21,575 nt of DNA from Arachidicoccus sp050436765 (GCF_050436765.1 NZ_JBNQGD010000064.1:1-21575), one strand, 5' to 3'; counted from the first letter of the stretch, positions 8,918 through 16,740 are shown. The notes: generated from the sequence alone by a model not told the origin. Numbers and translations are program-made.

Positions 8918-11827
8918 ATGGGCAGGGTTTTGTGCTGTTTGTGGCTACTGTTTTGTTGCTCAAATATTCAGGCACAAAATACTATTGGATTACCTAATGT
9001 CACCAATTTTACCAGTGAGCAGTATAATGCCGGTGCACAAAACTGGATGATCACCCAAGATCGATTTGGTATTTTATATTTTGCAAATACGGAGGGATTA
9101 CTTACTTACAATGGAGATACATGGAATATGTATCCGTTACCCAATAAAACCTTGGTACGTTCTTTAAAAATTGATAAAGATGGGAAGATTTATGCGGGGG
9201 GCCAAGATGAGTTTGGCTATTACTTCCCGTCAAAAAATGGCACACTTCAATATCATTCTTTAAAGAAGTTAATTCCCGGGGTAGAGCGCTCTTTTGCCGA
9301 TGTTTGGAATACGGCTATTATTGGTAAAGACATCTTCTTTAGATGTTCCGATAGAATTTTTCATATTGATTCCAGCAAAAAAGTGCAAATATTTAGACCT
9401 GCTGTGGAGTGGACATATATGGCGCAGGTTGGAAATAAATTGTTTGTACAGGATAAAGATTCAGGGCTGTTTTTGTATAACAACAACAAACTGCGGCTCA
9501 TTAGTACAGCTACGAATAAGAAGATTATTACTTCTATTCTTGCTTATGATAGTGATGCTGTGCTAATTACCACGCTGAAAGACGGCGTTTTTGTTCTCTC
9601 CCAAAATCAATTAGTCAATTTGCCGATTGATAAAAAAATAGCGGTATCTCATATTTACACCTCCCTCAAAACCGGATCAAACAGTTTTGCCTTAGGCACT
9701 ACCTCCAATGGCGTTTATTTTATTGATAAAAAAGGGAATACCATCAGACACCTTTCTCGTGATTCCCGCTTGCAAAATAATAATGTGCTCAGCATGTTCT
9801 TGGATAATCAATCCAATCTATGGCTGGGCTTAGATAAAGGGATAGATTTGGTGAATAGTAACTCCGCTGTTCAAAAAATAAGCCCTGTTGTCAATACACC
9901 TGCAGCTTGTTATACTGCCCAAATTTATAATAACAAATTATTTATCGGAACTTCAGATGGGTTATATTCAACGCCGCTCACCTTGCCAACAGATAAGGAT
10001 TTGAGTTTTTCGAAAGGTCTTTTTACGCGCGTAGCGAATTCCGGGGGACAAGTTTGGGGCTTATTGCCTACCCCGGAAGGATTGTTGATGGGTCATAATG
10101 AAGGAACTTTTTTGGTAAACAATGAAGTAGCTACGCCTGTGTATAAAAATGAAGGCACTTGGTTATATAAGATATTGCCACAAACAGTTGGTGGACAAAC
10201 CGATATTATAGCCGGAACATATACGGGTTTTCGTCTTATGACAGTGTATAAGGGTCGCATAATTGATTCCGGAGGTTTAGGTAATAGCATTTATGAGTCA
10301 CTTCGCTTTTTGGAAATTGACTCAATCAACCACATAATTTGGGCGGCACATCCTTATCGGGGTATTTATAAATTTACGTTTCAAAAAGGAATGCATAAGA
10401 TTGTTTCTGTCAGGTTATATACCCAAAAAGATGGATTGCCCAGCAATTTGAATAACTACGTTTACTCCATTCGTCATCAAATAGTTTTTTGCACACAAAA
10501 TGGGCTCTACACCTACAATACACAATTAGATAAGTTTGAACAAAATGCATACTATAGAAAGATATTTGGTAATATTTCTTTAAGGTTGGTAAAAGAAGAT
10601 AAGAAAAATAATATCTGGTTTGTTTCGGGGAAAAAACTGGGTGTCGTATTGCCAGATGGGACGGTCAAATATTTCCCTGAAATTACAGGAAAGCTTATTT
10701 CCGGTTTTGAATTTATATATCCTTTAAACGAACAAAATATATTTGTCGGTTCCAGTGATGGACTTATACATATTAATTTTGTTGGGTATCAGCAGAAAAA
10801 ACCTGAAATGCAGCTTTTGTTGACCAAAGTTCTTGCTCTAGGCACCAAAGATTCCGTTTTATATAATGGTTATTTTGTTGATAAAGATGAATTATTAGCG
10901 ACGCAGTCACCAGATAATATAGATGAACTACCGGCTAATTTTAATGCTTTTCATTTTGAATTTGGAACGACAATGTCTAAGCAACCCAATGATATTCAAT
11001 ATTCATTTCAATTGGAAGGGTTCGATAAGCAATGGAGTAAATGGTCGTCGAAAAATGAAAAAGATTATACCAATCTTTCTTATGGTAAATATACCTTCCT
11101 GGTAAAATCCAAAGATAATTTTAACCATGAATCAAAAGTAATAAAATATACTTTTATTATCAACCCGCACTGGTACCAAACAAATTTGGCTTATTTGTTT
11201 TACGCCATATGTGCACTAGCCTTATTGGCGTTGATCAGCCGTGTTCAAGCAAAGAAATTTGAAAAGCAAAAACAAAAATATGAAAAGGAACAAAAGCAAT
11301 TACAATATCTGCATCAACTCGAAATTGAACATAATGAACGCGAGATAATACAGCTGCAGAAAGAAAAACTTGAAACGGATATTGCATTTAAAAATAAAGA
11401 ACTGGCTACCACCACAATGCATCTTTTTAAGCGGGGAAAATTATTATCCAAGTTAAAAGAAGAGTTGCTCATTGCAATAAAAAAGCTACCTACTAAAGAG
11501 AATAGTAGAGATTTTACCTTGTTGGTAAAGATGTTGAATGAGGCGGAAAAGCAGGATGAAGGATGGGAGCAATTCTCTATTCACTTTGATGAAGTGCATA
11601 ACAATTTTCTGAAAAATTTGAAGACTACTTACCCGGAGTTGACACAATCCGATTTGAAAATTTGTGCATATTTAAAAATGAATTTGTCCTCTAAAGAAAT
11701 AGCACAGCTTTTAAATATTTCACTAAAAGGAGTAGAGGTGGCTCGCTATAGGTTGCGTAAAAAATTGCAGATACCATCTTCAGATGTAAACTTATATGAT
11801 TTTTTAGTGGAAAGCCGATCCTGGTAG
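8918..11827 (+). CDS. Membrane-spanning sensor/transcription factor: beta-propeller, Y_Y_Y domain, TM helix, coiled coil, LuxR-type HTH
   Basis: From the ATG at 8918 the product is 969 residues. An ATG at 8843 adds 25 residues, but 8918 is preferred because it puts a Sec signal (MGRVLCCLWLLFCCSNIQAQ) at the N-terminus and has AAAGGA 8 nt upstream. The region to about residue 670 has propeller-like repeats, for example LWLGLDKGIDLV and DGLPSNLNNYVYSI. A Y_Y_Y-like domain follows (IQYSFQLEGFDKQWSKWS and YGKYTFLVKSKDN). One membrane helix lies near 757-775, then a Lys/Glu-rich coiled coil, and a C-terminal HTH at about 905-950 (LTQSDLKICAYLKMNLSSKE, then IAQLLNISLKGVEVARYRLR). There are no kinase or receiver domains, so it differs from hybrid two-component systems; it should sense a periplasmic ligand and act on DNA from the membrane. 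Its divergent position suggests it controls the GH3-GH30-SusCD genes. Confidence 0.9.
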   Translation: MGRVLCCLWLLFCCSNIQAQNTIGLPNVTNFTSEQYNAGAQNWMITQDRFGILYFANTEGLLTYNGDTWNMYPLPNKTLVRSLKIDKDGKIYAGGQDEFGYYFPSKNGTLQYHSLKKLIPGVERSFADVWNTAIIGKDIFFRCSDRIFHIDSSKKVQIFRPAVEWTYMAQVGNKLFVQDKDSGLFLYNNNKLRLISTATNKKIITSILAYDSDAVLITTLKDGVFVLSQNQLVNLPIDKKIAVSHIYTSLKTGSNSFALGTTSNGVYFIDKKGNTIRHLSRDSRLQNNNVLSMFLDNQSNLWLGLDKGIDLVNSNSAVQKISPVVNTPAACYTAQIYNNKLFIGTSDGLYSTPLTLPTDKDLSFSKGLFTRVANSGGQVWGLLPTPEGLLMGHNEGTFLVNNEVATPVYKNEGTWLYKILPQTVGGQTDIIAGTYTGFRLMTVYKGRIIDSGGLGNSIYESLRFLEIDSINHIIWAAHPYRGIYKFTFQKGMHKIVSVRLYTQKDGLPSNLNNYVYSIRHQIVFCTQNGLYTYNTQLDKFEQNAYYRKIFGNISLRLVKEDKKNNIWFVSGKKLGVVLPDGTVKYFPEITGKLISGFEFIYPLNEQNIFVGSSDGLIHINFVGYQQKKPEMQLLLTKVLALGTKDSVLYNGYFVDKDELLATQSPDNIDELPANFNAFHFEFGTTMSKQPNDIQYSFQLEGFDKQWSKWSSKNEKDYTNLSYGKYTFLVKSKDNFNHESKVIKYTFIINPHWYQTNLAYLFYAICALALLALISRVQAKKFEKQKQKYEKEQKQLQYLHQLEIEHNEREIIQLQKEKLETDIAFKNKELATTTMHLFKRGKLLSKLKEELLIAIKKLPTKENSRDFTLLVKMLNEAEKQDEGWEQFSIHFDEVHNNFLKNLKTTYPELTQSDLKICAYLKMNLSSKEIAQLLNISLKGVEVARYRLRKKLQIPSSDVNLYDFLVESRSW

Positions 11828-11898
11828 CAATGCATACGGCTAATATCTTCAATCGGCATAAGAAGTAGCTCCAAAATGGAATAGGCCATCTCCTTTTG

Positions 11899-11914
11899 TT
11901 CGCTGAATAGCGAA
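11899..11914. other. Short perfect hairpin downstream of the regulator gene
   Basis: TTCGCT and AGCGAA pair around a GAAT loop 72 bp after the regulator stop. No U-run follows on either strand, so it is only a weak candidate for the regulator's transcript end. The rest of 11828-12014 shows no gene. Confidence 0.3.
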
Positions 11915-12014
11915 AGATATCGACGCCCGACCTGTAGAGCAGTTCTAATCAGACCCTGATAATTATTTAAACTGAATCTAGGTGATTGCAGCGTGAACTA
12001 AATTTGCTCCATAC

Positions 12015-12052
12015 AAAAAAGGCTACCCGTCCAAAGAATGTCGAGGTAGCCT
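12015..12052 (-). terminator. Intrinsic terminator of the globin lipoprotein operon
   Basis: On the minus strand a perfect 8-bp stem (AGGCTACC with GGTAGCCT, 17-nt loop; arms 12045-12052 and 12020-12027) is followed directly by a T-run (12015-12020). It lies 38 bp beyond the stop of the lipoprotein gene, the expected place for Rho-independent termination. Confidence 0.85.
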
Positions 12053-12089
12053 GCGATGAAAACCAAATCTGGCCTGTTTGTTATGATTA

Positions 12090-13259
12090 TTATTTATCTT
12101 GAACGACATCGCCCTCCGTTGTGTAAAGCAGGGTGCCCAATTGCCCAATGACGCTTCTTGGAACTTTTAATGAGGTGGCAGCGGTCGCTACAATGCCCAC
12201 AAAATGATCGAAATCAGCTGAGTCCGCAGTCGGATGTTGTGCATCACCAAATCTATTATAAGTTGCAAAATTATGTGCTTGTATCATAGACTTGCCTTTG
12301 TATATGTCCTGGCCACTTACTGCCGCCTGAACAAAGTCTGTAAAAGTTTCTAATAGATCGGAAAATCCAGTGGTATTTTTGTTTCCTAACTCTGCAATTA
12401 AAACCGGGAAATACACCTTCAATTGGTTATCGCCAGCAATCATCGGTAAGGCCGTTTTTACAACCGTACGAATTGCTAATCTACCTGCTTGAACGTAAGA
12501 GCCGCTATTATCTGGATCGGCCATCATCGAAGTACCCTGACCTGCATAAGGTCCGGAACCCTTTGCACCTTGTATGAACCAGCCGAGAGTATCATAGAGT
12601 GCTGAAGTTTTTGGCGGATTTTTATCTTGAACTACATCACCTTGAACACTATTTAAGATAACGCCCAATTGCCCGATTACACTGTTAGGCACGTTTAAGG
12701 ATTGTGCAGCAATGACAACGTCACCAATAAATTTGGTAAAGTCACCGGCATCAGCGGTTTGATTTGCCGATGAACCAAATCTAGGATTACCGCCATCTTG
12801 TTCAGTTGCGGAGAAATGGTGAGCTTGAAGCATTGATAATCCTGTGTAAAGACCTGTTTGGCCACTTACGGCTTGTTGTACAAAATCAGTAAAATTTGTC
12901 AAGAGTTCGTTGTATCCAGTGGTGTTTTTTTGACCAAGTTCTCCTAATAGAACAGGGAAATATATAGCCAATTGTGGATCTCCTGCTATAATAGGTAAAG
13001 CTTTATTTACCACGGTACGTATTGCTAAACGTCCTGCCTGAATCTTCTGGCCATTGTTGGCCGGGTCAGCAACCATAACTGTACCTTGTCCTGATGGGCT
13101 GCCTTTCGCTCCTTGGATAAACCATCCTAATGTGTCATATAGTGGTGTTGACGCCAATGGATTACTTGTCGAAGAATCGTTCTTTTTACAAGAAGAAAAG
13201 AACATCGCGCTTGCTGCGATTAAAAGTGCGAGCATTAAACCTTTTGTTTTAAATTTCAT
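12090..13259 (-). CDS. Exported lipoprotein with two tandem group 1 truncated-haemoglobin-like domains
   Basis: The 389-residue product has a lipobox (FFSSCKK, Cys24), so it is lipid-anchored outside the cytoplasm. It consists of two repeats, about 40-213 and 221-389, well over half identical, each starting LYDTLGWFIQGAKGS or nearly so and ending GDVVQDK. Each aligns by eye with group 1 truncated globins: YDTLG at the start, AIRTVV then D-x-QL-x-x-YF (B helix to CD1, Phe101/Phe284), a TDFV-A-VSG stretch, Y-x-G-x-SM-x-QAH with the proximal histidine position (His147/His329), and DF-x-x-x-G then L-VP-SVIGQLG (G and H helices). The positions of TyrB10 and GlnE11 in mycobacterial trHbN appear to be Leu88/Leu271 and Phe123/Phe306. 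About 30 residues are inserted after YDTLG and 15-20 after the histidine. Haem binding and ligand are inference. It is second in a pair with the HMA-like gene (46-bp gap). Confidence 0.85.
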   Translation of the reverse strand: MKFKTKGLMLALLIAASAMFFSSCKKNDSSTSNPLASTPLYDTLGWFIQGAKGSPSGQGTVMVADPANNGQKIQAGRLAIRTVVNKALPIIAGDPQLAIYFPVLLGELGQKNTTGYNELLTNFTDFVQQAVSGQTGLYTGLSMLQAHHFSATEQDGGNPRFGSSANQTADAGDFTKFIGDVVIAAQSLNVPNSVIGQLGVILNSVQGDVVQDKNPPKTSALYDTLGWFIQGAKGSGPYAGQGTSMMADPDNSGSYVQAGRLAIRTVVKTALPMIAGDNQLKVYFPVLIAELGNKNTTGFSDLLETFTDFVQAAVSGQDIYKGKSMIQAHNFATYNRFGDAQHPTADSADFDHFVGIVATAATSLKVPRSVIGQLGTLLYTTEGDVVQDK

Positions 13260-13305
13260 GGTTTTTGATTTTGTTTATTATTGGAAATTGTTTCAGTGAG
13301 TTGAT

Positions 13306-13746
13306 CTAATTAACCACTTTGGCGACAAGTGTACTAAGCTTGCCGTAAAAGGAATTTGGATTCATTACCGGGCAGCCTGTATTCATTTCCTTAGAAGATA
13401 CAATATGCCTCGAAGAGGCAAAGCCGGTGTTTTTTATGGCGTTATTATATATATCCTGTGCGGTATTTTCCCTATTGTCAAACGTGTAAATGAGTATATT
13501 GTCTTTTAGGTTAAAGTAGGTGCTCTTTACTCCTTTTAATGTTTTAATTTTATTCTGAATAGCCAATGCACTTGCAGAGTCGACCGGTTGCTGAAAGTCT
13601 GTGCGTGACATTTGCACATGTGCAAAGGGCTCTTTGGCTTCTTTTTTTACCATATAAGCCACATGTACGATAAGTGTAGCAAACAAGAGAAAAGCAATTC
13701 CTAAAATACTTCCAGCGGCGATTTTTACTTTTTTGTTGATTTTCAT
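13306..13746 (-). CDS. Small membrane-anchored protein with an HMA-like domain
   Basis: This 146-residue protein has a charged N-terminus and one membrane helix at about 9-32 (IAAGSILGIAFLLFATLIVH), placing the rest outside the cytoplasm. Residues about 60-115 resemble the heavy-metal-associated ferredoxin-like fold: ALAIQNKIKTLKGVKSTYFN, then a strand ILIYTFDN, then AQDIYNNAIKNTGF. The CxxC metal site of true HMA domains is absent; the only cysteine is in TGCPVMNP near the C-terminus, a Cys-Pro pair of the sort sometimes found as a haem ligand. The gene is 46 bp upstream of the tandem-globin lipoprotein gene on the same strand and diverges from the sigma factor gene, so the pair probably forms one operon. 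The fold is suggested by pattern only, and metal or haem binding is speculation. Confidence 0.75.
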   Translation of the reverse strand: MKINKKVKIAAGSILGIAFLLFATLIVHVAYMVKKEAKEPFAHVQMSRTDFQQPVDSASALAIQNKIKTLKGVKSTYFNLKDNILIYTFDNRENTAQDIYNNAIKNTGFASSRHIVSSKEMNTGCPVMNPNSFYGKLSTLVAKVVN

Positions 13747-14007
13747 TTTATACTTTTTAGAGTGAATAATAATTGACCAGCGGTTTTTATCTTAACATAT
13801 ACGGCATATAATCAAATGTGGTTTTAAAAGCATGACATTTTTCTGACAAAAGATATGTAGGTGGAAATTGAGAGGTGTCTAGACGTTAATAGTGTCTGAT
13901 ACATGCGTATTTATATGACAGAGCGTAAATTTTATTTGTGGTCTTCTTTATTCTCTTATCTTCGTACTATATTATATAGTTAGCGTAGTATAACACATTC
14001 TCGAAAT
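13747..14007. promoter_or_regulatory. Divergent control region between the globin operon and the sigma/anti-sigma operon
   Basis: These 261 bp contain no gene. A direct repeat GTGTCT at 13875-13880 and 13892-13897 is spaced 17 bp start to start, with AGAC between the copies. A promoter-like site for the sigma gene is listed separately. No clear promoter was found for the minus-strand genes; a non-housekeeping sigma factor may read it. Confidence 0.4.
13935..13964 (+). promoter_or_regulatory. Probable Bacteroidota-type promoter of the sigma/anti-sigma operon
   Basis: TTTG (13935-13938) and TATCTTCG (13957-13964) are 18 nt apart, close to the Bacteroidota housekeeping consensus TTTG-N19-TAnnTTTG with one mismatch in the -7 element. 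Transcription would start near 13971, leaving a leader of about 37 nt before the TTG start codon. Confidence 0.45.
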
Positions 14008-14553
14008 TTGCCCATCCAATTAAAATATTCTGAGCCCGATTTGGTGATTATGCTGAAAAGCAAAGAAGAGAAGGCATTTAATTATCTTTATGATAATTAT
14101 GCTGGAGCTTTGTTGGGTGTAATCAAAAAAATAATAAGTGTCGAAGAAACTGCCGTGGATGTTTTGCAAGAGGCTTTTGTGAAAATTTGGAAGAATATTG
14201 ATAGCTATGATATTTCAAAAGGAAGACTTTTTACCTGGATGTTGAATGTCGCGCGTAATCTGGCTATTGACATGCTTCGTTCGAAAAGCTATCGCAATGA
14301 ACAGCAAAACCGGGATATAGAAAACAACGTATCTATCGAGAATAACTTAACTACTTCTACCTTTGTCGACCACATAGGGTTGTCAAAAGTATTGTCCCAA
14401 TTGAAAGAGGATTATCGGACTATTATTGATTTAGCCTATTTCAAAGGGTTTACGCAAGAAGAGATATCAAAGAAGTTAGATATTCCTTTAGGTACGATAA
14501 AAACAAGATCGCGCAACGCATTGATAGAGTTGAGAGCTATTTTAAATACTTGA
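14008..14553 (+). CDS. ECF-family RNA polymerase sigma factor
   Basis: The 181-residue product has the ECF sigma layout. Region 2 runs from EKAFNYLYDNYAGALLGVI through DVLQEAFVKIWKNIDSYD to GRLFTWMLNVARNLAIDMLR, and region 4 from DYRTIIDLAYFKGFTQEEIS to LDIPLGTIKTRSRNALIELR. The frame has no ATG before codon 15 (14050), which would remove the start of region 2, so TTG at 14008 is the likely initiator; a stop lies upstream at 13981. The gene overlaps the anti-sigma gene by 4 bp, so the two are translationally coupled. It would direct transcription of a small regulon when released from its anti-sigma factor; the divergent HMA-like/globin pair is the obvious candidate target. The signal sensed is unknown. 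Confidence 0.95.
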   Translation: MPIQLKYSEPDLVIMLKSKEEKAFNYLYDNYAGALLGVIKKIISVEETAVDVLQEAFVKIWKNIDSYDISKGRLFTWMLNVARNLAIDMLRSKSYRNEQQNRDIENNVSIENNLTTSTFVDHIGLSKVLSQLKEDYRTIIDLAYFKGFTQEEISKKLDIPLGTIKTRSRNALIELRAILNT

Positions 14554-15374
14554 GAAAGTTGAATATTAAAGAATACATATCATCTGGCATTATTGAAACT
14601 TATGCATTGGGACTGGCCAGTGCAGAGGAATCGCGAGAATTGGAGCTTTTGGCTGCCGAGCATTCCGAAGTGCGCGCTGCTTTGGAGGCGTGTCAAAATG
14701 AAATGGAGGCGTTTGCACTCAAGGAAGCCACCGCTCCGCCGGTTGGCTTAAAGGAGAAGATTTGGAATGAATTACAAGAACAGGATGCTGTTTCAAAACA
14801 GGAAGATGCTCCTGTGATTCCGATCGCGCGTAAAGATTTTTCACAAAGCGCAGTTATAGCTACTGTCCAAAAAAACAATAGCTGGATTAAATATTTGGCA
14901 GCCGCTTCTATTATTGGATTGGTTGTAAGTATTGGGCTAAACATATCTTATAAGAACAAAACTGAAAAGTATTCGACTACGCTAGCACGGATTGAAACCA
15001 AACAAGATAGTCTTGTTGCACAAAATAGTTTGCTGCGCGTTATTTCGGGGCCTGACATCGTTAAAATATCGTTAGTTGGTGTTCCCGGACATGTCGATAA
15101 TAAGGCTACCGTTTATTGGAATGGTAATACCAAAGAAGTATATCTTTCTCTGAACAATTTGCCCATTCCGCCTTCTGGCAAACAATATCAATTATGGGCC
15201 ATCGTCGACGGGAAACCGGTTGATGCAGGTTTATATGATGATAATGGGACGACGCCTAAAATACAAAAACTAAAGGTGATAGAAAGAGCGCAAATGTTTG
15301 CTATTACTTTAGAACCCAAAGGTGGTAGTGTTTCTCCGACACTAAGCCAAATGTATGTAGCGGGTAAGACTTAA
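14550..15374 (+). CDS. RskA-type transmembrane anti-sigma factor
   Basis: This 274-residue protein has an N-terminal cytoplasmic anti-sigma domain (KEYISSGIIETYALGLASAE, then many Glu/Ala residues), one membrane helix at about 112-133 (WIKYLAAASIIGLVVSIGLN), a short coiled-coil stretch, and an extracytoplasmic RskA C-terminal domain at about 165-274 with GKQYQLWAIVDGKPVDAG and MFAITLEPKGGS. Proteins of this family hold the cognate ECF sigma factor at the membrane until a signal releases it. The start is TTG at 14550, overlapping the sigma stop in TTGA; a second TTG at 14559 would give MNIKEYISSG, which looks more like the family N-terminus, so the exact start is open. The His/Cys zinc motif of ZAS-type anti-sigma factors was not seen. 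Confidence 0.93.
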   Translation: MRKLNIKEYISSGIIETYALGLASAEESRELELLAAEHSEVRAALEACQNEMEAFALKEATAPPVGLKEKIWNELQEQDAVSKQEDAPVIPIARKDFSQSAVIATVQKNNSWIKYLAAASIIGLVVSIGLNISYKNKTEKYSTTLARIETKQDSLVAQNSLLRVISGPDIVKISLVGVPGHVDNKATVYWNGNTKEVYLSLNNLPIPPSGKQYQLWAIVDGKPVDAGLYDDNGTTPKIQKLKVIERAQMFAITLEPKGGSVSPTLSQMYVAGKT

Positions 15375-15441
15375 AATTTAAGGCATTGTAATTTGTTGCC
15401 ATGACGACGCTTTGCTTCGGGGAGGACTAATTAAATTTATA

Positions 15442-16224
15442 TTATAGATCTACTGACAGTTTCAGCCCATCATATGCTAAATGTATATGTTCGGGTAATT
15501 GTTGGCTTATTTCATCGTGCAAGCCCAACTGATGGCTGATATGTGTGAGATAGGCATTGGGTATTTCTAGTTCGTCAATTAGTGCGATTGCTTCCTCCAA
15601 TGTAAAATGGGAAATATGTTTTTCTTTGCGCAATGCATTTACAACAATTGTGGAAGAGCCACGAATCAATGCTTTTTGCTCTTCATCTATCTTATTGGCA
15701 TCCGTAATATAGGTGAAATTCCCGATCCTAAATGCCACCACTTCTAATTTATAATGCCATACACGTATAGGCGTAATACTTAATTCGTTTATAGAAAAAG
15801 GTTGACTGTTGATTGTATGAAGTTCTAGCTGTGGAATTCCCGGATACTTCTGTTCGCCGAATGCATAATAGAACTCTCGTTTTAGTTCTGCTTGGGTGGC
15901 TTCCGTAGCAAAAACTTTCATTGTTTTCTTCTGAAAATAATTATATGCACGTACGTCGTCTAGCCCTGCAATATGATCTTTGTGTGCATGCGTAAAAAGC
16001 ACTGCATCCAGTCGATCATTTTTAGCACGTAACATTTGTTGTCTAAAATCCGGTGTTGTGTCAATCACCACAGAGCTTTGCGGTGTTTGTATTAAGATGC
16101 TACTTCTTAAACGTTTGTCTTTAATATTTGTTGAACTACATACTTCGCAATGACATGCAATCATTGGTACGCCGCTGCTGGTGCCGGTGCCCAGAAAAGT
16201 AATATCTAATTTATTATGCTGCAT
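15442..16224 (-). CDS. PhnP-like metallo-beta-lactamase-fold hydrolase
   Basis: From the ATG at 16224 the product is 260 residues. An in-frame ATG at 16254 adds 10 residues but overlaps the upstream gene and fits the family less well. Family marks are FLGTGTSSGVPMIACHCEVC near the N-terminus, with Cys24, Cys26 and Cys29 like the extra zinc site of PhnP; the catalytic metal motif THAHKDH (His79, His81, Asp83, His84); DTTPDFR; YITDAN; and a C-terminal AYLTHISHQ, then AYDGLKLSV, very like Escherichia coli PhnP. PhnP is a cyclic phosphodiesterase of the phosphonate pathway, but no other phn gene is nearby and Bacteroidota carry this protein widely, so the substrate is uncertain. It is second after the small membrane protein gene, with a 10-bp gap. 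Confidence 0.93.
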   Translation of the reverse strand: MQHNKLDITFLGTGTSSGVPMIACHCEVCSSTNIKDKRLRSSILIQTPQSSVVIDTTPDFRQQMLRAKNDRLDAVLFTHAHKDHIAGLDDVRAYNYFQKKTMKVFATEATQAELKREFYYAFGEQKYPGIPQLELHTINSQPFSINELSITPIRVWHYKLEVVAFRIGNFTYITDANKIDEEQKALIRGSSTIVVNALRKEKHISHFTLEEAIALIDELEIPNAYLTHISHQLGLHDEISQQLPEHIHLAYDGLKLSVDL

Positions 16225-16234
16225 TTTAAAAAAA

Positions 16235-16606
16235 TTATTCGCTACGCATAGCAAGAACGCTATCTACTATATAAACGGTATTGCCTCGCCAAGGAACACG
16301 CCCATGATATTCCTTATAATGAAGATCAAAAGTTTTACCGCTATTGGTCTCTAATTGATTAAAGATATTTTTATTCTTTATCGAGAATTCAAATTCATAA
16401 CTTTGAAAAGAACCATTGTTCTGCCGCCCGAAACCCTGCTGAATAAGCTTTCCCTCATAAGTTTTGAATATATTCCCTTTATATACGGCGTAATTTAATA
16501 CGCCCGTTTTTACTCCTTCGGCAAATACAAAAAAGTAACGCCAATACACATAGCCTCCCAAAGAAAGTAATAGCATGGCGCTAATGATGGCTATAATCTT
16601 TTTCAT
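16235..16606 (-). CDS. Conserved small membrane-anchored protein of unknown function
   Basis: This 123-residue protein has a short positively charged N-terminus and one hydrophobic helix (IIAIISAMLLLSLGGYVYW), a signal anchor or uncleaved signal. The rest is soluble with alternating polar strands (VKTGVLNYAVYKGNIFKTYE and QSYEFEFSIKNKN). It resembles a conserved Bacteroidota family often labelled 6-phosphogluconate dehydrogenase in databases; that label looks wrong, as no nucleotide-binding or dehydrogenase motif is visible and the protein is far too short. It is upstream of the PhnP-like gene and probably shares its transcript. No function can be assigned. Confidence 0.85.
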   Translation of the reverse strand: MKKIIAIISAMLLLSLGGYVYWRYFFVFAEGVKTGVLNYAVYKGNIFKTYEGKLIQQGFGRQNNGSFQSYEFEFSIKNKNIFNQLETNSGKTFDLHYKEYHGRVPWRGNTVYIVDSVLAMRSE

Positions 16607-16638
16607 AAAAAACTTTATGGCAGCAATTTACAACAATA

Positions 16639-16653
16639 TCGATTACAAATCGA
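16639..16653. repeat. 15-bp inverted repeat in the divergent region upstream of dacB
   Basis: TCGATT and AATCGA flank a 3-bp centre (ACA). It lies in the 134-bp region between the divergent small-membrane-protein/PhnP operon and dacB, a reasonable operator position. A perfect -7-like TATTTTTG at 16720-16727 is very close to the dacB start, with no matching -33 box at the usual distance. Confidence 0.3.
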
Positions 16654-16740
16654 AGCCATATTATTCTTAGAAGTGTGCCACCCAATACCCGGTCTTAAAC
16701 AGAATAAAATTGTTTTCCTTATTTTTGAAAGAAAATAATC

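Noticed and set aside
12090..13259. The tandem repeat as an assembly duplication
   Set aside because: The two copies differ at many residues and by several insertions or deletions, so this is an old gene-internal duplication, not an assembly artefact.
15372..15440. AAATTTAA/TTAAATTT inverted repeat between the convergent anti-sigma and PhnP-like genes
   Set aside because: Pure AT arms about 50 bp apart in an AT-rich genome are expected by chance; no terminator was called there.
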